Shown: positions 1-7,488 of the stretch, one piece after another | Numbering within the stretch: the stretch's first letter is position 1 | Layout of the letters: each line of letters begins with the position of its first letter | Assembly (NCBI GenBank): GCA_937941715.1 | Contig: CALDGX010000178.1 | Span: 1-12,171, forward strand | Length of the DNA: 12,171 bases | Reading direction: 5' to 3' | From: an uncultured Chloracidobacterium sp. | GTDB lineage: Bacteria > Acidobacteriota > Blastocatellia > Pyrinomonadales > Pyrinomonadaceae | Made by a program: the position numbers and the translations under genes | Notes under the pieces: generated by a model | What the model was told of the DNA's origin: nothing | Database searches by the model: none | What the model saw: only the letters and a program-made list of their open reading frames with translations

Positions 1-61
1 CCTTTTCAAAATCGTCCCAGGAATACGCGTCGGGTTCCTGTTTAACCATCCAGTAGTTCAT
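1..61 (-). CDS. EVE domain-containing protein, 5' end only (runs off left edge)
   Basis: Only the first 20 codons are inside the window; the rest lies to the left. Reading the minus strand from the ATG at 61 gives MNYWMVKQEPDAYSWDDFEK. The opening M-N-Y-W-x-V-K-x-E-P followed by Y-S-W-D-D is the characteristic N-terminus of bacterial EVE-domain proteins. EVE is a PUA-like fold; family members are associated with binding modified bases such as 5-methylcytosine derivatives and are often found near restriction or DNA/RNA modification genes. The start lies only 6 nt after the stop of the upstream 194-residue gene on the same strand, so the two are probably co-transcribed. The call rests on the N-terminal signature alone; the ligand pocket and the C-terminus are not visible. 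Confidence 0.78.
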   Translation of the reverse strand, partial: MNYWMVKQEPDAYSWDDFEK

Positions 62-67
62 AGTCGT

Positions 68-652
68 CTATTTTTTCGCTTCCGCGGCCTTCTTGTTCAG
101 CCATTTTGCCCAGCGTTCAAGGTACGGGCGGAACGGCTTGAAGAGCTTTGCACGAATGCTGCCTTCGGATTGCTTTTCGCTCCAGCGCTTGAGATTCTTT
201 TCGGCGAATTGGCGGATCTGCGGCTCAAGAGCAGTGCGCTTGACCGAGTGTTTTTGAGTAAGAAAATAATGCTGGCCGACAAGCGAGAAGATCAGCCCGG
301 CGATGTTGCCCTTGAACGAACTCTTTGCCATGAACTTCTTCACAAACCCCTCGGTCGGCTGCAGCAGAGCTCCCATCGACAATTCGAACCACGGAGCCTG
401 ATTGCCCGCACGCGGATGATACAGTCCCGGCAGATCGCCCGGAACCGGGATGTCCATATTCTTTAACCGCGGGTCGTTGATGAAATCAACCAGCTTTATC
501 CGCTCGACACCGCGGTACTGTTCGACCGGCAGAAAATCAAGTACTCTGTTGATCGTTCCCTCTGTATCCTTTGGCAGGGTTATCGACGCCGAATTTTCAA
601 TTCTTATCTTTGTTATCTTTGCGGCCTTCTGGCCGGCAGTTTCGATTGCCAT
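68..652 (-). CDS. Hypothetical basic protein, 194 aa, possible degenerate zincin-like fold
   Basis: I do not recognise this protein with confidence. It has 194 residues, no signal peptide, a compact middle and a strongly basic, helical C-terminus ending in K-K-A-A-E-A-K-K. Residues around 110-140 read G-L-I-F-S-L-V-G-Q-H-Y-F-L-T-Q-K-H-S, which resembles the layout of a zinc-protease H-E-x-G-H-H helix. The first His and the Glu are replaced (S-L) and the second ligand is Q, so if it is a zincin relative it would be non-catalytic; this is speculative. The ATG at 652 is the only reasonable start near the frame opening, with a weak ribosome-binding site (TGAAG) just ahead. The gene lies 6 nt upstream of the EVE gene and diverges from lpxC across about 180 bp. 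Confidence 0.6.
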   Translation of the reverse strand: MAIETAGQKAAKITKIRIENSASITLPKDTEGTINRVLDFLPVEQYRGVERIKLVDFINDPRLKNMDIPVPGDLPGLYHPRAGNQAPWFELSMGALLQPTEGFVKKFMAKSSFKGNIAGLIFSLVGQHYFLTQKHSVKRTALEPQIRQFAEKNLKRWSEKQSEGSIRAKLFKPFRPYLERWAKWLNKKAAEAKK

Positions 653-834
653 ACTTCAATAAATTGTAATTCGAGATCGCTGATTAGTAAATTCAGCCAC
701 AGCGATGTGGCGCAGGAGCAACAGTTTTCAGGCGGCGTTTGACGATGGCAGCCCATTTTCAGGTCAATTTGCTGACTCTTTGCCGTCAGGACCGATGGCA
801 CGGACATTGCAATCGTCTGGTCAGGCTTACAACG
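653..834. promoter_or_regulatory. Divergent intergenic region between the 194-aa gene and lpxC
   Basis: This stretch of about 180 bp separates two genes transcribed away from each other, so it must hold promoters for both. The first 50 bp are AT-rich and contain TTGTAA followed by TAGTAAAT, a plausible but weak sigma-70-like pair with a short spacer. I cannot assign a confident -35/-10 box. The lpxC frame stays open upstream to an ATG at 739, but those 32 codons do not resemble LpxC. An AGG at 823-825 provides a ribosome-binding site for the ATG at 835. Confidence 0.35.
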
Positions 835-1689
835 ATGAGACAAACGACACTTGCACAAGCGATCAGCGTTAAGGGCATCGGCCTTCATACCGGGGCCGAC
901 GTGAATATGACGCTCCGGCCGGCTCCGGAAAATACCGGTTACATCTTTGTCCGCACAGACCTTGACGATTTTGAGATCCCCGCGTCGGTAGAATACATCT
1001 CGCATTGCTCGTATGCGACCACGCTCGTCCGACGCGGTGTCGTCCTTTCGACGTGCGAACACCTTCTCTCGGCACTTCGCGGAACGGGTGTGGACAATTG
1101 TTTTATCGATCTGGACAATATCGAGATCCCGATCATGGACGGGTCGAGCGAGGACTTTATCGAGCTGATCGAAAACGCGGGCGTGGTCGAGCAGGAGTCG
1201 CCGCGGCACGTTTTACGAATACTCGAGCGTGTGGATTATGAGCAGGGCGACCGAAAAATGTCGATCGAGCCATCTGACAAGTTCGAGATCGACTGCGTGA
1301 TAGATTTTCCGCATCCTTTTATCGAGCGGCAGCAGCTGAATTTTGTCTTTCAGAACGGATCATTCGGCCGCGAGATAGCGTCTGCCCGCACCTTCGGCTT
1401 TACGCACGAGATCGATATGCTGCGAAAGGCCAACCTTGCGCTCGGCGGCAGCCTCGACAACGCGATCGTTCTGACCGAGAACGGAATGCTCAACGAAACG
1501 CCGCTGCGATTCGAAGACGAATTTGTTCGTCACAAGATCCTCGATATCATCGGCGACCTTGCCCTTTTGGGAATGCCCATCGAGGGTAAGGTCACGGCCG
1601 AAAAGTCCGGCCATGCCGTTCACGCCTCGCTTATGGCAAAACTGCTCAAGGCAGAACATGCGTGGGAGATCGTTGAAAGCACGAACTGA
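835..1689 (+). CDS. lpxC: UDP-3-O-acyl-N-acetylglucosamine deacetylase LpxC
   Basis: LpxC removes the acetyl group from UDP-3-O-acyl-GlcNAc. This zinc-dependent reaction is the committed step of lipid A synthesis in the cytoplasm of Gram-negative bacteria. From the ATG at 835 the protein has 284 residues, close to the usual single-domain length. The N-terminus (TLAQAISVKGIGLHTG) is the standard LpxC start. The CEHLLSAL motif supplies the catalytic Glu75 and zinc ligand His76; HKILDIIGD supplies the other ligands, His233 and Asp237; KSGH supplies the general-acid His260. An upstream in-frame ATG at 739 would add 32 residues with no family resemblance, so I chose 835, which has AGG at a workable distance. 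The gene converges on the VPS10-type gene with about 23 bp between stops. A second, truncated lpxC copy lies at about 10233-10442. Confidence 0.96.
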   Translation: MRQTTLAQAISVKGIGLHTGADVNMTLRPAPENTGYIFVRTDLDDFEIPASVEYISHCSYATTLVRRGVVLSTCEHLLSALRGTGVDNCFIDLDNIEIPIMDGSSEDFIELIENAGVVEQESPRHVLRILERVDYEQGDRKMSIEPSDKFEIDCVIDFPHPFIERQQLNFVFQNGSFGREIASARTFGFTHEIDMLRKANLALGGSLDNAIVLTENGMLNETPLRFEDEFVRHKILDIIGDLALLGMPIEGKVTAEKSGHAVHASLMAKLLKAEHAWEIVESTN

Positions 1690-1712
1690 CCGCTGTCGGA
1701 ACCACGGCCCGG

Positions 1713-4700
1713 CTATTTCTCCCAGACCGCACCGATACCGGCATCCCAGAGCATCTTGTTCAACGCCGGAATTTCCTTGTCGTTCATATCGTTTGCCCTC
1801 GAACGAAGCCCCGCCCATTGCCTGTTAAGTTCGGCGAGCCGGTCCAGAGACGGCTGATTGACGCGCGGGATATCGCTCTCGGTCTGGTTTATCAGGAACA
1901 AATAATTTGCCGTGAACTTGTTGGGAAAATTCTCGACGTCGTCATATGCCTTTGATTTACGCTGGATCATCTCCTCGTCCCACGTCTTGAGCTTTTTAAC
2001 GAGTTCCTCGCCGGTCTTGCGGATCGCGGCATACTTGTCGCCCGCCGGCAATGAACCGAGCAGTGCCGACAGTTGACGCTGTTTGGAATAAAGGCTGTTG
2101 ACCAGTCGGTGCATCGTCGAAAGTTCGGTCTCCATCGCGAGCATCAGTTTGTGATACTCGGAATATTCGGCCGCAGTGGTCGGATACAACGGGTTCGGGA
2201 GGATCTCAAATGCGGCCGATACCGTCTGACCCGCCATCTTCAGTGTTGCGGTGTATTTTCCGGGCGGTGATTTGTGTCCGGCGTAGTTGCTCTCAATATA
2301 CACACCCGGAACGCCCGGCATCGTCGCGTGTCGCATATTCCAGACGAATCGGTTGAGGCCTTTTCCTTTTGAAAGTGTCGGATCCTCTTCCGGGCCGCCA
2401 TCCCATTTTCGATAGCCCGCGTCGGGCTTGGTCGAAAAAGTATTCACGACCACGCCGCCGGCATCGCGGATCTCGAGCGTCACTTCGTCTGACTTCTTTA
2501 GTTCGGGCAGATTGTAGTAAAAGACGACCCCGTTCGCCGGATTGACCCCGCGGAAGCGGTTTGCACCGGTAAACCCATCATCCGAATCATCGAGTTCGCT
2601 CGAGCCGTTGGCAAGATATGCGGCCGCCGGCTGGTATATCGAGAAGGCCGGCATATCCCGTTTGTACTGCCGTATCACGTTGAGGTCATCGAGCACCCAG
2701 AAAGAGCGGCCTGATGTCGCCGCGATCAAATTGCCCTGATGGACCCGCAGGTCGGTGATGGGCGTGATCGGTAAGTTAAGCTGAAACGGCGACCAGTCCT
2801 GTCCGCCGTTCCACGAGATGAAAACGCCCAGCTCGGTTCCGGCAAAGAGCAAACCCTGCCGGACGTTGTCCTCGCGGACGACCCTCGTGAAAGCGTTCGC
2901 CGGCAGGCCGTTATTGATCTTGGTCCACGTCGCGCCGTAATCGGTCGTTTTGTAGAGGCCCGGAGCGTGGTCGTTGAACTTATACCGCGTCGTCGCGATG
3001 TATGCGGTCGCTTTATCAAACGGTGACACCTCGATCGCGTTGATAAGGCACTCGGCGAGGCCGTTCGGCGTAACGTTCTTCCACGTGGCGCCGCCGTCGC
3101 GGGTCAGTTGGACAAGGCCGTCGTCGCTGCCGGTCCAGATCACGCCCTTTTCGTGCGGCGACTCGGTTATGTAGGCAAGCGTTCCGTAATTTTCGGCACC
3201 GACCGCTTCATTCGTAAAGGGCCCGCCGCCTTTGCCCTGCTTGTCCTTTTCGTTCCGCGTAAGGTCGGGCGAAACCTCTTTCCAGGTGCGGCCCATATCG
3301 CTCGTCTTCAGAAGGACCTGGGCACCATGGTAATAGGTATTCGGCTCGTGCTTGCTCCAGATGATCGGAGCGTTCCAGTTGAAACGATACTTGATGTCCC
3401 TGGCGTCCATCCCGAGATATTGGTTCGGCGCGGCCATGATGTTGGTATCGGCCTTGGCCCTGACGTCGAGCACGCCGATCGTTCCCTGATAGCTGCCGCC
3501 GAGTACATATTTCGGGTCGTCGGGATCAAAGGCCAGAAACGCGCTTTCGCCGCCGGCGGACGACGTCCAACTGGCGGTCGAGATGCCGCCGCCGCCGAGT
3601 TCACGGCTCGCGATCGCGACCGAGGTATTATCCTGCTGTCCGCCATAGATGCGATATGGAAACTGATTGTCGACGTTGATCCGGTAAAACTGCGCCGTCG
3701 GCATGTTGCTCTGCGTGCTCCAGCTTTTGCCGCGGTTGAACGTCACCGCCGAGCCGCCGTCATTGGAGATGATGAAATTGTCCGGGTTGTTCGGGTTGAT
3801 CCACAGGTCGTGATAATCACCGTGCGTGCCGGAGAGGTTCTCCCACGTCCGGCCGCCGTCGTTAGAACGCAATGCCGGAGCGCTGAGGACATAGATCGTA
3901 TTCTCGCTCTTCGGGTCGACAAAAAGTTCGATGTAGTACCACGCCCGCTGGGTCAGGCGGTTGTCGTCGGACACCTGCCGCCAGCTTTTGCCGGCATCGG
4001 TCGAGACGAACAGGCCGCCCTGATCCTTATCGGAGTCGCTCTCGATCAACGCCCAGACCTTTTCGGGGTTCGAACGGCTGACGGCGATCGACATCTTGCC
4101 CATTTCCTCGGGCAGGCCTTCCTTGAGCTTTTCCCACGTCTCGCCGCGATCGACCGACTTGTAAAGGCCGCTGCCCGGGCCGCCGCTGATCACTTTCCAC
4201 GGCAAACGGCCGTGTTCCCACATCGCGGCGTAGAGTATCCGAGGGTTGGTCATATCCATTGAAAGCTCGGCCGCACCCGTTTTGTCATCGACAAAGAGAA
4301 CGTTCTTCCACGTCACGCCGCCGTCAACGGACTTGTAGATCCCGCGTTGCGTCGAACGGCTGTACAACGCGCCCTGTGCGGCGACGAATACGACGTTCGG
4401 GTCCTTTGGGTCGACGACGATACGCGAGATGTGCTGCGTTTCGTCAAGCCCCATCTTCTTCCACGTCTTGCCGGCGTCGGTCGAGCGGTAAACGCCGTCG
4501 CCGTGGTGGGTCATGACGCCGCGGACGGCGTGTTCGCCCATCCCGACATATACGACGTTCGGGTCGCTCTCGGCGACGGCGATGGCACCGACGGAACCGG
4601 TCTTGAAATAGCCGTCCGAGATGTTGCGCCAGCTGATCCCCATATCCTCGGTCTTCCAGAGCCCGCCGCCGGTCGTTCCCATGTAATAGGTCTTCGGGTC

Positions 4701-4874
4701 GCCGACGACGCCGGTCCCGGCATTGGACCGGCCGCCGCGAAACGGCCCGATCGAACGCCATTTGACGGGCTTGAGTTGTGCATTGAGGTCGTCGGAAGGG
4801 GCTTTGGCCGCCTGACCGAGGATGTTGCCGGCCAGCAGCACCATGATGAGTGCCAGGAAGGTATATTTACGCAT
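1713..4874 (-). CDS. Exported VPS10/sortilin-like Asp-box beta-propeller protein ('glycosyl hydrolase' family)
   Basis: This is a large secreted protein of 1053 residues. Residues 1-20 form a typical signal peptide: basic start, hydrophobic core, then GQAA. Residues ~35-735 are beta-propeller repeats rich in Asp-boxes (S/T-x-D-x-G-x-T-W), clear at 131, 182, 240, 291, 337, 524, 591 and 643, with degenerate ones near 75, 370 and 687. Such proteins are annotated as BNR/VPS10 or sortilin-like proteins, or as glycosyl hydrolases by analogy to GH74 and sialidases. Most lack a proven substrate and no catalytic residue can be assigned here. Residues ~795-895 look like an immunoglobulin/FlgD-like beta-sandwich (V-T-L-E-I-R-D then P-G-K-Y-T-A-T-L), and ~900-1040 is a helical tail. 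The ATG at 4874 follows GGAG at about 8 nt. It is probably periplasmic or extracellular and probably transcribed alone. Confidence 0.88.
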   Translation of the reverse strand: MRKYTFLALIMVLLAGNILGQAAKAPSDDLNAQLKPVKWRSIGPFRGGRSNAGTGVVGDPKTYYMGTTGGGLWKTEDMGISWRNISDGYFKTGSVGAIAVAESDPNVVYVGMGEHAVRGVMTHHGDGVYRSTDAGKTWKKMGLDETQHISRIVVDPKDPNVVFVAAQGALYSRSTQRGIYKSVDGGVTWKNVLFVDDKTGAAELSMDMTNPRILYAAMWEHGRLPWKVISGGPGSGLYKSVDRGETWEKLKEGLPEEMGKMSIAVSRSNPEKVWALIESDSDKDQGGLFVSTDAGKSWRQVSDDNRLTQRAWYYIELFVDPKSENTIYVLSAPALRSNDGGRTWENLSGTHGDYHDLWINPNNPDNFIISNDGGSAVTFNRGKSWSTQSNMPTAQFYRINVDNQFPYRIYGGQQDNTSVAIASRELGGGGISTASWTSSAGGESAFLAFDPDDPKYVLGGSYQGTIGVLDVRAKADTNIMAAPNQYLGMDARDIKYRFNWNAPIIWSKHEPNTYYHGAQVLLKTSDMGRTWKEVSPDLTRNEKDKQGKGGGPFTNEAVGAENYGTLAYITESPHEKGVIWTGSDDGLVQLTRDGGATWKNVTPNGLAECLINAIEVSPFDKATAYIATTRYKFNDHAPGLYKTTDYGATWTKINNGLPANAFTRVVREDNVRQGLLFAGTELGVFISWNGGQDWSPFQLNLPITPITDLRVHQGNLIAATSGRSFWVLDDLNVIRQYKRDMPAFSIYQPAAAYLANGSSELDDSDDGFTGANRFRGVNPANGVVFYYNLPELKKSDEVTLEIRDAGGVVVNTFSTKPDAGYRKWDGGPEEDPTLSKGKGLNRFVWNMRHATMPGVPGVYIESNYAGHKSPPGKYTATLKMAGQTVSAAFEILPNPLYPTTAAEYSEYHKLMLAMETELSTMHRLVNSLYSKQRQLSALLGSLPAGDKYAAIRKTGEELVKKLKTWDEEMIQRKSKAYDDVENFPNKFTANYLFLINQTESDIPRVNQPSLDRLAELNRQWAGLRSRANDMNDKEIPALNKMLWDAGIGAVWEK

Positions 4875-4962
4875 GTTTAGGGCTCCGGTATGTCAGTGAT
4901 TTACCGACGAAGATACACCAATTACCGGCGCGTTAACAAACGTATGTGTCGAAATAATGCGG

Positions 4963-5424
4963 TCACGCTCCGAATTGCTGCAGATGGTGGTCGAGGTGCT
5001 TGTACATCATATTCGACCATTGCGTTTTGTTGAGCACGCCAAACGAGTGCGACGCCTTGCCGTCAAACTCGGCCTCGCCGAGCTCCTGCGTACGCCGGAT
5101 GTACTCGATCAGCCGCGTCCGCTCGCGTTCGAAGTCGCGTTCGTCGGCGATTATGAACTGCGGGGCCGTCGGGCTGCTCTTTCGCGGCGGTTTGTCACCG
5201 ACGACGACCGGTTTGACCAGATATCTGATGATCAGGCTCATCGGGAACTTCGGCTTGGGGTGCTTGCCGGGTTCGTAGATCATCTCGTACGCGACGTTGC
5301 AGTGCCCGAGCATCCGCGCCACGTCCATCTTCCCCCACTGCCGCTGCGACGCCGGCGTCAAGGTATTGATCCGCTCAATTATCCCCTCAGAAACTTCCTT
5401 TTCGAATATATTTGGATATGCCAT
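4963..5424 (-). CDS. DUF1569 domain protein, DinB-like fold
   Basis: This protein of 153 residues matches the DUF1569 layout. It has an early helix with M-D-V-A-R-M-L-G-H-C (His41), a central K-F-P-M-S-L-I-I-R-Y-L segment and a C-terminal H-S-F-G-V-L-N-K-T-Q-W followed by Y-K-H-L-D-H-H-L-x-Q-F-G (His143, His146, His147). DUF1569 belongs to the DinB/YfiT-like four-helix fold, where spaced histidines bind a divalent metal; biochemical roles are mostly unknown. The frame stays open to 5610, but the extension is low-complexity and unlike the family. The ATG at 5424 has a strong ribosome-binding site (AAGGAGAG) just upstream, so I chose it. The protein is cytosolic, with no signal peptide. It lies about 90 bp upstream of the VPS10-type gene on the same strand, and a separate promoter for that gene is likely. 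Confidence 0.85.
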   Translation of the reverse strand: MAYPNIFEKEVSEGIIERINTLTPASQRQWGKMDVARMLGHCNVAYEMIYEPGKHPKPKFPMSLIIRYLVKPVVVGDKPPRKSSPTAPQFIIADERDFERERTRLIEYIRRTQELGEAEFDGKASHSFGVLNKTQWSNMMYKHLDHHLQQFGA

Positions 5425-5522
5425 ACCGTCTCTCTCCTTACGCTTTTTGCCGTATAATACCATAGACCACATAATGGAGGATCGAGTGAATACCCAAGAG
5501 GAAGGGCTCGACCCTAATAAAA

Positions 5523-5564
5523 CTACGGCGGCTATGCCGCCATTCGGAGCGGAGGCGTAGCCGC
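5523..5564. repeat. Nested GC-rich inverted repeat (hairpin)
   Basis: GGCGGC-TAT-GCCGCC (5527-5541) is a perfect 6-bp stem with a 3-base loop. It is enclosed by CTACG (5523-5527) and CGTAG (5556-5560), and a second small stem, GCGG...CCGC, overlaps the right end. There is no T-run, so it is not a standard intrinsic terminator. It could be a REP-like or small mobile palindromic element, or an RNA hairpin between the flanking transcripts. Whether it occurs elsewhere in the genome cannot be seen here. Confidence 0.4.
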
Positions 5565-5660
5565 AAGGAATTATAGGAGGTCTGCCATTAAAGCATAGGT
5601 TCTGGCACAAAGAACGTGACCGTGTTGAGGTAGGCCCGCAACCGTTCTGCTCGGCGAGGG

Positions 5661-5753
5661 GAAACCGCCATCGAAAAAGGCGTCACCGCGGGAGCCACCG
5701 CCCGCATGACCGACGACTGTCAGAAGGGAATTGCTAAGTTTTTGGAGAAGTGA
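5661..5753 (+). pseudogene. 3' remnant of a crotonase/enoyl-CoA hydratase gene
   Basis: The plus strand reads 30 codons ending E-T-A-I-E-K-G-V..., then ARMTDDCQKGIAKFLEK and a TGA at 5751-5753. The A-R-M-T-D-D-C-x-K-G-I-x-x-F-L-x-K ending closely resembles the C-terminal helix of enoyl-CoA hydratase or methylglutaconyl-CoA hydratase family proteins, as I recall them. Upstream in the same frame a stop appears at 5631-5633, and nothing resembling the oxyanion-hole region of a crotonase is present. I infer a 5'-truncated relic rather than a working gene. The assignment rests on one short motif and could be a coincidence. Confidence 0.42.
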
Positions 5754-5819
5754 GTAGTAAGATTGCTTTCGGCTGTTCACCAACGCCAAATACCAAAAGG
5801 TGTTTTGGATCACGCTATT

Positions 5820-6941
5820 TCATTGATCACGTAGTCGGTCGACCAATTCAGGATTCAAGCCACGTGTTTGTACCTGCACGTAATCGGTATACTCAAATTG
5901 TGGATCGCGCTTTTCATCAAATAAACTAACCAAGCGCACGCACTGGATAGTGCAGGTGTCTGTACACCACTTTTTTGTGTTGAATTCGCGATCAAAATCC
6001 TGTTTAGTATATTCCATGATTGGAATATCCAACATAGTATCTGCAGAAACGGGGTTATGGTGTGGAGCGCCGTTCTTACAAATACGGTGCTGAGAGCATA
6101 ACTGCACACGCCCATGCTCGCAAATGTAAACATATCGAGCCCCTGCACGACACTCCCAAGGGCTTTCTTTCTTTTCTACAAGCTCATCCTGAAACCTACT
6201 TAGTTTCGCAAATGATAATGACTTTCCTGAAATCTTTTTGATTTGCTCGTAAATCTGAGCTTCTTCAGGTGTAAGCTCCTTTAATAAACCATCCTCGTCG
6301 TGAATAATTCCAACAGTACTCGAAAACCCCAATTGAAAGGCACGCCGCGTAATAGTAAGTGCATCTGAGGCTTTGTTGACTCCTCCACCAACAACGGAAT
6401 TAAAATTTACGTTGAACTTTGCGAGTTGCTGTAGCATTCTAGGGATATTCTTACTTTCATAGAAGCTCAAACTTTTTTCGGAAACATCGTCCTTCTCTAC
6501 ATTATCAATACTTATCTGAAGATCTTGGAGACCAGACTCATTCAATCTCTTGATATTTTTCTCAGTGAGAGTATAGCCATTCGTAATTAAACCGGCCATT
6601 ATCTTTTTGGAACGAATGTACCCTATGATGTCATATATACCGGTATGCAGCATCGGTTCACCGCCCGAGATCGTAATGTTTAACGTGCCCAGTTCGGCAA
6701 GCTTGTCGATCCAACCTTTCACTTCATTTAATGGGATCTCAGTTGAGTGCTTATCGTATTCATTGCAATAGGTGCAAGCGAGATTGCATCGCCGCATGGG
6801 CACGATTTGAGCAAGAACAATCTTTTCGGGTCTATATTTCCCTTTCCAAAGGAATATTGCGGTCGCCACACGATGTTTGCGCCCAAGGAATTCATAGACA
6901 GTAATAATTATTGCCCAAGCTTTAGCGAAAAATTTTCTCAT
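5820..6941 (-). CDS. Radical SAM protein with SPASM-like C-terminal cysteines
   Basis: This protein of 373 residues belongs to the radical SAM superfamily. C52-x3-C56-x2-C59 binds the 4Fe-4S cluster that cleaves S-adenosylmethionine, and GGEP at 93-96 is the SAM-binding motif. The C-terminal third has C264-x12-G-x4-C282, the opening pattern of a SPASM auxiliary-cluster domain, and then C326-x3-C330-x3-C334, so extra iron-sulfur clusters are likely. SPASM members commonly modify peptides or proteins. The first ~32 residues are hydrophobic and aromatic (A-W-A-I-I-I-T-V-Y-E-F-L-G), possibly a membrane-associating helix. The ATG at 6941 follows GAGG at about 5 nt. It lies 55 bp downstream of the HEPN gene on the same strand and shares its AT-rich composition, so it is probably the last gene of that operon. 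No precursor peptide gene is evident, and the substrate is unknown. Confidence 0.85.
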   Translation of the reverse strand: MRKFFAKAWAIIITVYEFLGRKHRVATAIFLWKGKYRPEKIVLAQIVPMRRCNLACTYCNEYDKHSTEIPLNEVKGWIDKLAELGTLNITISGGEPMLHTGIYDIIGYIRSKKIMAGLITNGYTLTEKNIKRLNESGLQDLQISIDNVEKDDVSEKSLSFYESKNIPRMLQQLAKFNVNFNSVVGGGVNKASDALTITRRAFQLGFSSTVGIIHDEDGLLKELTPEEAQIYEQIKKISGKSLSFAKLSRFQDELVEKKESPWECRAGARYVYICEHGRVQLCSQHRICKNGAPHHNPVSADTMLDIPIMEYTKQDFDREFNTKKWCTDTCTIQCVRLVSLFDEKRDPQFEYTDYVQVQTRGLNPELVDRLRDQ

Positions 6942-6996
6942 ACTGACCTCATTAAGAATTAGCCGCCGATGACTTATTGGACCAACTCTATCCGAA

Positions 6997-7488
6997 TTAG
7001 TTTACGATGTCGTCCAAAATTTCTAATACAATCTCGAAATCGCCAAAATAATTCTGAACATGAGCAACACTAGCGACTGGGTGTCCGCCGTGAGCGAACT
7101 CATTTCGGGAATCAACAAGCGACTGCATTGAATCTTGTATTCGGATCCAATCCGCATGGGCCTTAACCCGAGTCTTGAACTCCGTACTCCAAACTTCATC
7201 GAAGTCCTTCAAGAGGCTACAGATATTCTTATAACTAGGATTTTTTGAACTTTCACGAACATACTTCCTAAGGTATCGCTTAATCTGGGCTTTGGACCGC
7301 CTCTCGACATAGTCGGTTACTATCGTCTTGAATGAAACTTCCACCGCCCCACAAGCTCGAACAATGCTGTATTTATTGAGGTAAGGGACGATATTACTCC
7401 CCATACCGAGTCCATCTACGAGCGTCTTGACTTGAACAAGCTCATCGCGGCATTCAATCAAAAGTGTTTCGACATCAGCGTTATTCAT
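6997..7488 (-). CDS. HEPN domain protein (MAE_28990/RiboL-PSP-like), putative RNase
   Basis: This small, mostly helical protein of 163 residues has S-R-N-E-F-A-H-G at 127-134, that is R128-N129-x3-H133. This is the R-x4-H motif that forms the metal-independent RNase active site in HEPN proteins. It is preceded by a long helical bundle and a conserved-looking A-C-G-A-V-E-V-S-F segment near 45-53, as in the MAE_28990/MAE_18760 or RiboL-PSP-like HEPN families. HEPN proteins act as RNases in toxin-antitoxin, abortive-infection and restriction-linked systems. The ATG at 7488 overlaps the end of the DUF262 gene by 8 nt (ATGAATAA), so the two products are probably made in a coupled ratio and may form a complex. 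The exact subfamily is uncertain; the RNase role is inferred from the motif. Confidence 0.8.
   Translation of the reverse strand: MNNADVETLLIECRDELVQVKTLVDGLGMGSNIVPYLNKYSIVRACGAVEVSFKTIVTDYVERRSKAQIKRYLRKYVRESSKNPSYKNICSLLKDFDEVWSTEFKTRVKAHADWIRIQDSMQSLVDSRNEFAHGGHPVASVAHVQNYFGDFEIVLEILDDIVN

Larger units (their letters stand above)
5425..5819. other. Intergenic stretch with gene debris
   Basis: About 395 bp without an intact gene. It contains, left to right, the ribosome-binding site and presumed promoter of the DUF1569 gene (minus), a nested GC-rich inverted repeat (5523-5564), and a plus-strand open stretch ending at 5753 that reads like the end of a crotonase. An 80-codon minus-strand frame at 5571-5813 overlaps this remnant antisense and shows no family resemblance. 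This stretch forms the GC-rich side of the boundary with the AT-rich cassette that begins at 5820. Confidence 0.6.

Noticed and set aside
739..834. Upstream in-frame start for lpxC
   Set aside because: The 32 extra residues are unlike any LpxC N-terminus; the ATG at 835 begins directly at the conserved start and has AGG upstream.
705..872. Small plus-strand frame upstream of and overlapping the start of lpxC in another frame
   Set aside because: Ser/Gly-rich without motifs, no clear ribosome-binding site, and overlaps confirmed lpxC codons.
613..1209. Minus-strand frame antisense to lpxC
   Set aside because: It overlaps confirmed lpxC coding sequence and has no family resemblance.
3108..4262. 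Long plus-strand open frame (384 codons) antisense to the VPS10-type gene
   Set aside because: It lies wholly inside a clearly homologous coding region, is rich in Arg, Val and Ala from antisense GC-rich codons, and shows no domain pattern.
5425..5610. N-terminal extension of the DUF1569 protein
   Set aside because: Not family-like, and the strong AAGGAGAG site serves the ATG at 5424.
5571..5813. 80-codon minus-strand frame after the radical SAM gene
   Set aside because: It runs antisense to the crotonase-like remnant, has no ribosome-binding site, and is not recognisable as a precursor peptide.
5820..6941. Prokaryotic viperin (antiviral radical SAM)
   Set aside because: The C-x3-C-x2-C motif is generic to the superfamily; the SPASM-like C-terminal cysteines and the lack of a nucleotide kinase neighbour argue against viperin.
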